Below the pieces are notes generated by a model that worked only from the letters and a program-made list of their open reading frames with translations, did no database searches and had not been told where the DNA came from. Positions 62,211 through 64,000 of a DNA stretch of 64,000 nucleotides are shown one piece after another. The number at the start of each line of letters is the position of its first letter. The stretch's first letter is position 1. The DNA is from Azohydromonas lata NBRC 102462 (GTDB lineage Bacteria; Pseudomonadota; Gammaproteobacteria; Burkholderiales; Burkholderiaceae_C), in the NCBI RefSeq assembly GCF_001571085.1, contig NZ_BCTC01000008.1, positions 44,134-108,133 of the forward strand, written 5' to 3'. The translations under genes and the position numbers were made by a program.

Positions 62211-64000
62211 ATGACGCACTTCCGTTCACGCCCTGTCCGCACGCCGGCGGCCACCCTGGCGGCCTCCCTGGCGGCTTGCGGCGCCTTGGCCGGTGCGTTG
62301 CCGCCGGCCACCGCCCCGTCCCACCACATCACGCTGCGGCTGGAGCCCGCCGAGGGCCGCCTGGAGGGCGTGGACCACATGGCGCTGCCGCCGGGCCGGC
62401 GCGGCCCGCTGGCGCTGCAGCTCATGCAGGGGCTGCAAGTGCAATCGGTGAGCGCCGCGGGCCGCGCGCTGCCCTTCACGCGCGAGGGCGACGCGCTGCG
62501 CCTGGCGACGCCGGCAGGCGCCTCGTCGCTGGAAGTGCGCTGGTCCGGCCGCCTGGCGGGCCAGGCGCCGCCGCGCGTGGCCGCCGAGGGCACGTGGCTG
62601 CCGGGCGAGGCCGCCTGGTATCCGCGCTTGGGCGAGGCCGACCGGGTGCGGGTGGACGTGCTCACCCCGCCCGGCCAGCAGGCCGCGCTCACCGGCGCGC
62701 TGCGGGAGGAGGACAGCACCCCAGCCGGCACGCGCACGGTGTTCGAGGCCTACGCCGGCGAGCCGCCCACGCTGCTGGCCGGCCCCTGGCAGTGCGAGGG
62801 CCGCCCGCATCGCGGGCTGCGGCTGCGCGCGTGCTTTCACGCCGAGGTCGCCCCTCTTTCCCAGGCCTACCTGGACGACGCCGCGCGCCACCTCGACCGC
62901 TACGCCGCGCAACTGGGCCCCTATGCCTACGCCGGCTTCGACATGCTCTCCGGCCCCGACCCGGTGGGCCTGGGCTATCCGGGGCTGACCTACGTGTCGC
63001 GCGCCATCCTGCCCCTGCCCTTCATGCGCGCGCGCTCGCTGCCGCACGAGGTGCTGCACGGCTGGTGGGGCAACGGCGTGCGGGTGCGCGCGGGCAGCGG
63101 CAATTGGGCCGAGGCGCTCACCACCTACCAGAGCGACTACGCCTTGTCCGGCGCCGAGGCGCAGGAGCGCATGCGCCGCGAGTGGCTGCAGGACTTCGCG
63201 GCGCTCGCCCCCGCGGCGGACACGCCGCTGTCGGCCTTCGTCACCAAGACGCATGCGCGCGACCAGGTCGTGGGCTACGGCAAGGGCGCCTTCGTCTTTC
63301 ACATGCTGGAGCGCCAGTTGGGCCAGGCCGCCTTCGACGCCGGCCTGAAGCGGTTTTACGCGGCGCACCGCTTGGGCGACGCGGGCTGGCGCGAGCTGCA
63401 GTCGGCCTTTGAATCGGCCGGCGGCCAGCGCCTGGACGGCTTTTTCCCGCAGTGGCTGCAGCGCGCGGGCGCGCCGGCGCTGGCGCTGCAGGGTGTGGAC
63501 TGGCGCGAGGACGGCGTGACGCTGCGGCTGGCGCAAACGCAGCAGGGCGCGCCCTACGCGCTGCGCGTGCCCGTGGAAATCACGACCGGGGACGGCGCAC
63601 GCGAGACGCACGTGCTGGCGCTGGAAGGCGCACGCACGCGCGCGGACATCGCCACCCGCGCGCGGCCCGTGGCGCTGCAGGTGGACGCGCACGCGGACGT
63701 GTTCCGGCGCCTGGCGGCCGGCGAGCGCGCCGCCACGCTGCGCGACGTGCTGCTGCTGGAGTCGGCGCGCACGGTGCTGGTGAACGCCGAGGGCGATGCC
63801 GGCGCGGCCGCGCTGGCGCTGGCCGGGCAGCTCGTGGCACAGGCGGGCGAGCCGGTGGCCGCCGGCGCGTGGGAGCGCACGCAGCCGGCGCTGGCGGTGG
63901 GCGTGGGCACGCCGGCCGCGGTGGCCGCCGCGCTGGGCCTGGAGCCGCCCGCGCTGCCCGCGGGCGAGCCCGCCACGGTGGTGGCCTGGGCCGTGGCGGG
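62211..64000 (+). CDS. M1-type zinc peptidase (runs off right edge)
   Basis: About 596 residues visible, incomplete at the C-terminus. Signal peptide (about 1-35). The zinc motif HEVLHGWWGNGV is followed by NWAEALTTY, so the third zinc ligand Glu comes 17 rather than 18 residues after HEVLH; this matches a bacterial M1-like subgroup with HExLHGWWGNGV. The classical exopeptidase GAMEN motif is absent (GPDPVGLGYPGLTYVS in its place), so aminopeptidase activity is uncertain. ATG 62211 follows the NnrU gene by 9 bp, suggesting an operon. Confidence 0.85.
   Translation, partial: MTHFRSRPVRTPAATLAASLAACGALAGALPPATAPSHHITLRLEPAEGRLEGVDHMALPPGRRGPLALQLMQGLQVQSVSAAGRALPFTREGDALRLATPAGASSLEVRWSGRLAGQAPPRVAAEGTWLPGEAAWYPRLGEADRVRVDVLTPPGQQAALTGALREEDSTPAGTRTVFEAYAGEPPTLLAGPWQCEGRPHRGLRLRACFHAEVAPLSQAYLDDAARHLDRYAAQLGPYAYAGFDMLSGPDPVGLGYPGLTYVSRAILPLPFMRARSLPHEVLHGWWGNGVRVRAGSGNWAEALTTYQSDYALSGAEAQERMRREWLQDFAALAPAADTPLSAFVTKTHARDQVVGYGKGAFVFHMLERQLGQAAFDAGLKRFYAAHRLGDAGWRELQSAFESAGGQRLDGFFPQWLQRAGAPALALQGVDWREDGVTLRLAQTQQGAPYALRVPVEITTGDGARETHVLALEGARTRADIATRARPVALQVDAHADVFRRLAAGERAATLRDVLLLESARTVLVNAEGDAGAAALALAGQLVAQAGEPVAAGAWERTQPALAVGVGTPAAVAAALGLEPPALPAGEPATVVAWAVA

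Noticed and set aside
1..64000. tRNA, rRNA, transposase, integrase or phage genes
   Set aside because: None recognised on reading both strands; absence is judged by eye, and a tRNA/rRNA covariance search would settle it.

Overview
The window is very GC-rich chromosomal DNA with tight, ATGA-style gene overlaps and a Gram-negative gene set (RmuC, NnrU, Spy/CpxP, PEP-CTERM proteins, IcmF, MocR regulators, DUF2917 and DUF2244 proteins). This fits a betaproteobacterium of the order Burkholderiales, probably near the Comamonadaceae. That placement is inferred from gene content; no rRNA or tRNA gene was seen. Both ends are cut: phytoene desaturase (crtI) runs off the left edge and an M1-type peptidase off the right edge.

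Layout. 1-4010: carotenoid glycoside genes, crtX-crtY-crtI leftward and crtE divergent. 4025-7035: rmuC and an Old Yellow Enzyme homologue. 7345-14400: three related PEP-CTERM secreted proteins flank a small zinc-finger-like protein and an acetylation pair (HDAC-like deacylase plus Pat-type acetyltransferase); the third PEP-CTERM gene has a good sigma-54 promoter. 14787-19213: a Nudix/metallo-beta-lactamase fusion, a hybrid histidine kinase and a secreted hypothetical. 19514-26909: carbon metabolism, with an icmF-hbd operon (fused acyl-CoA mutase plus 3-hydroxyacyl-CoA dehydrogenase), a divergent AraC regulator, and a two-gene trans-3-hydroxy-L-proline pathway. 26923-30695: yghU, lysA, gnd. 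30815-33592: prsT, the TPR lipoprotein of PEP-CTERM/exosortase systems.

34052-47060 is a signalling region: an HD-GYP response regulator overlapping a giant hybrid kinase, a PhnD-like periplasmic binding protein translationally coupled to a GGDEF/EAL protein, and a Cpx-like operon (Spy homologue, OmpR-type regulator, sensor kinase) with a CpxR-like box upstream. 47054-50637: YjbQ, a ZIP transporter, a decayed peptidase fragment, a DUF2244 protein and an NDH-2 type dehydrogenase. 50716-54324: two tandem MocR regulators with an identical DNA-reading segment, facing a DUF2917 gene across an intergenic region full of TACAG boxes. 54336-54455: a 120-bp element bounded by perfect 12-bp inverted repeats and filled with 11-bp repeats. 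54518-64000: a small lipoprotein, two more large c-di-GMP enzymes, a small hypothetical, NnrU and the M1-type peptidase.

The most notable points are the MocR pair with its operator-like region, the PhnD/c-di-GMP pair, the sigma-54-linked PEP-CTERM family with an orphan prsT, and the repeat element at 54336-54455. No CRISPR array, prophage, complete insertion sequence, integron or replication origin was recognised.
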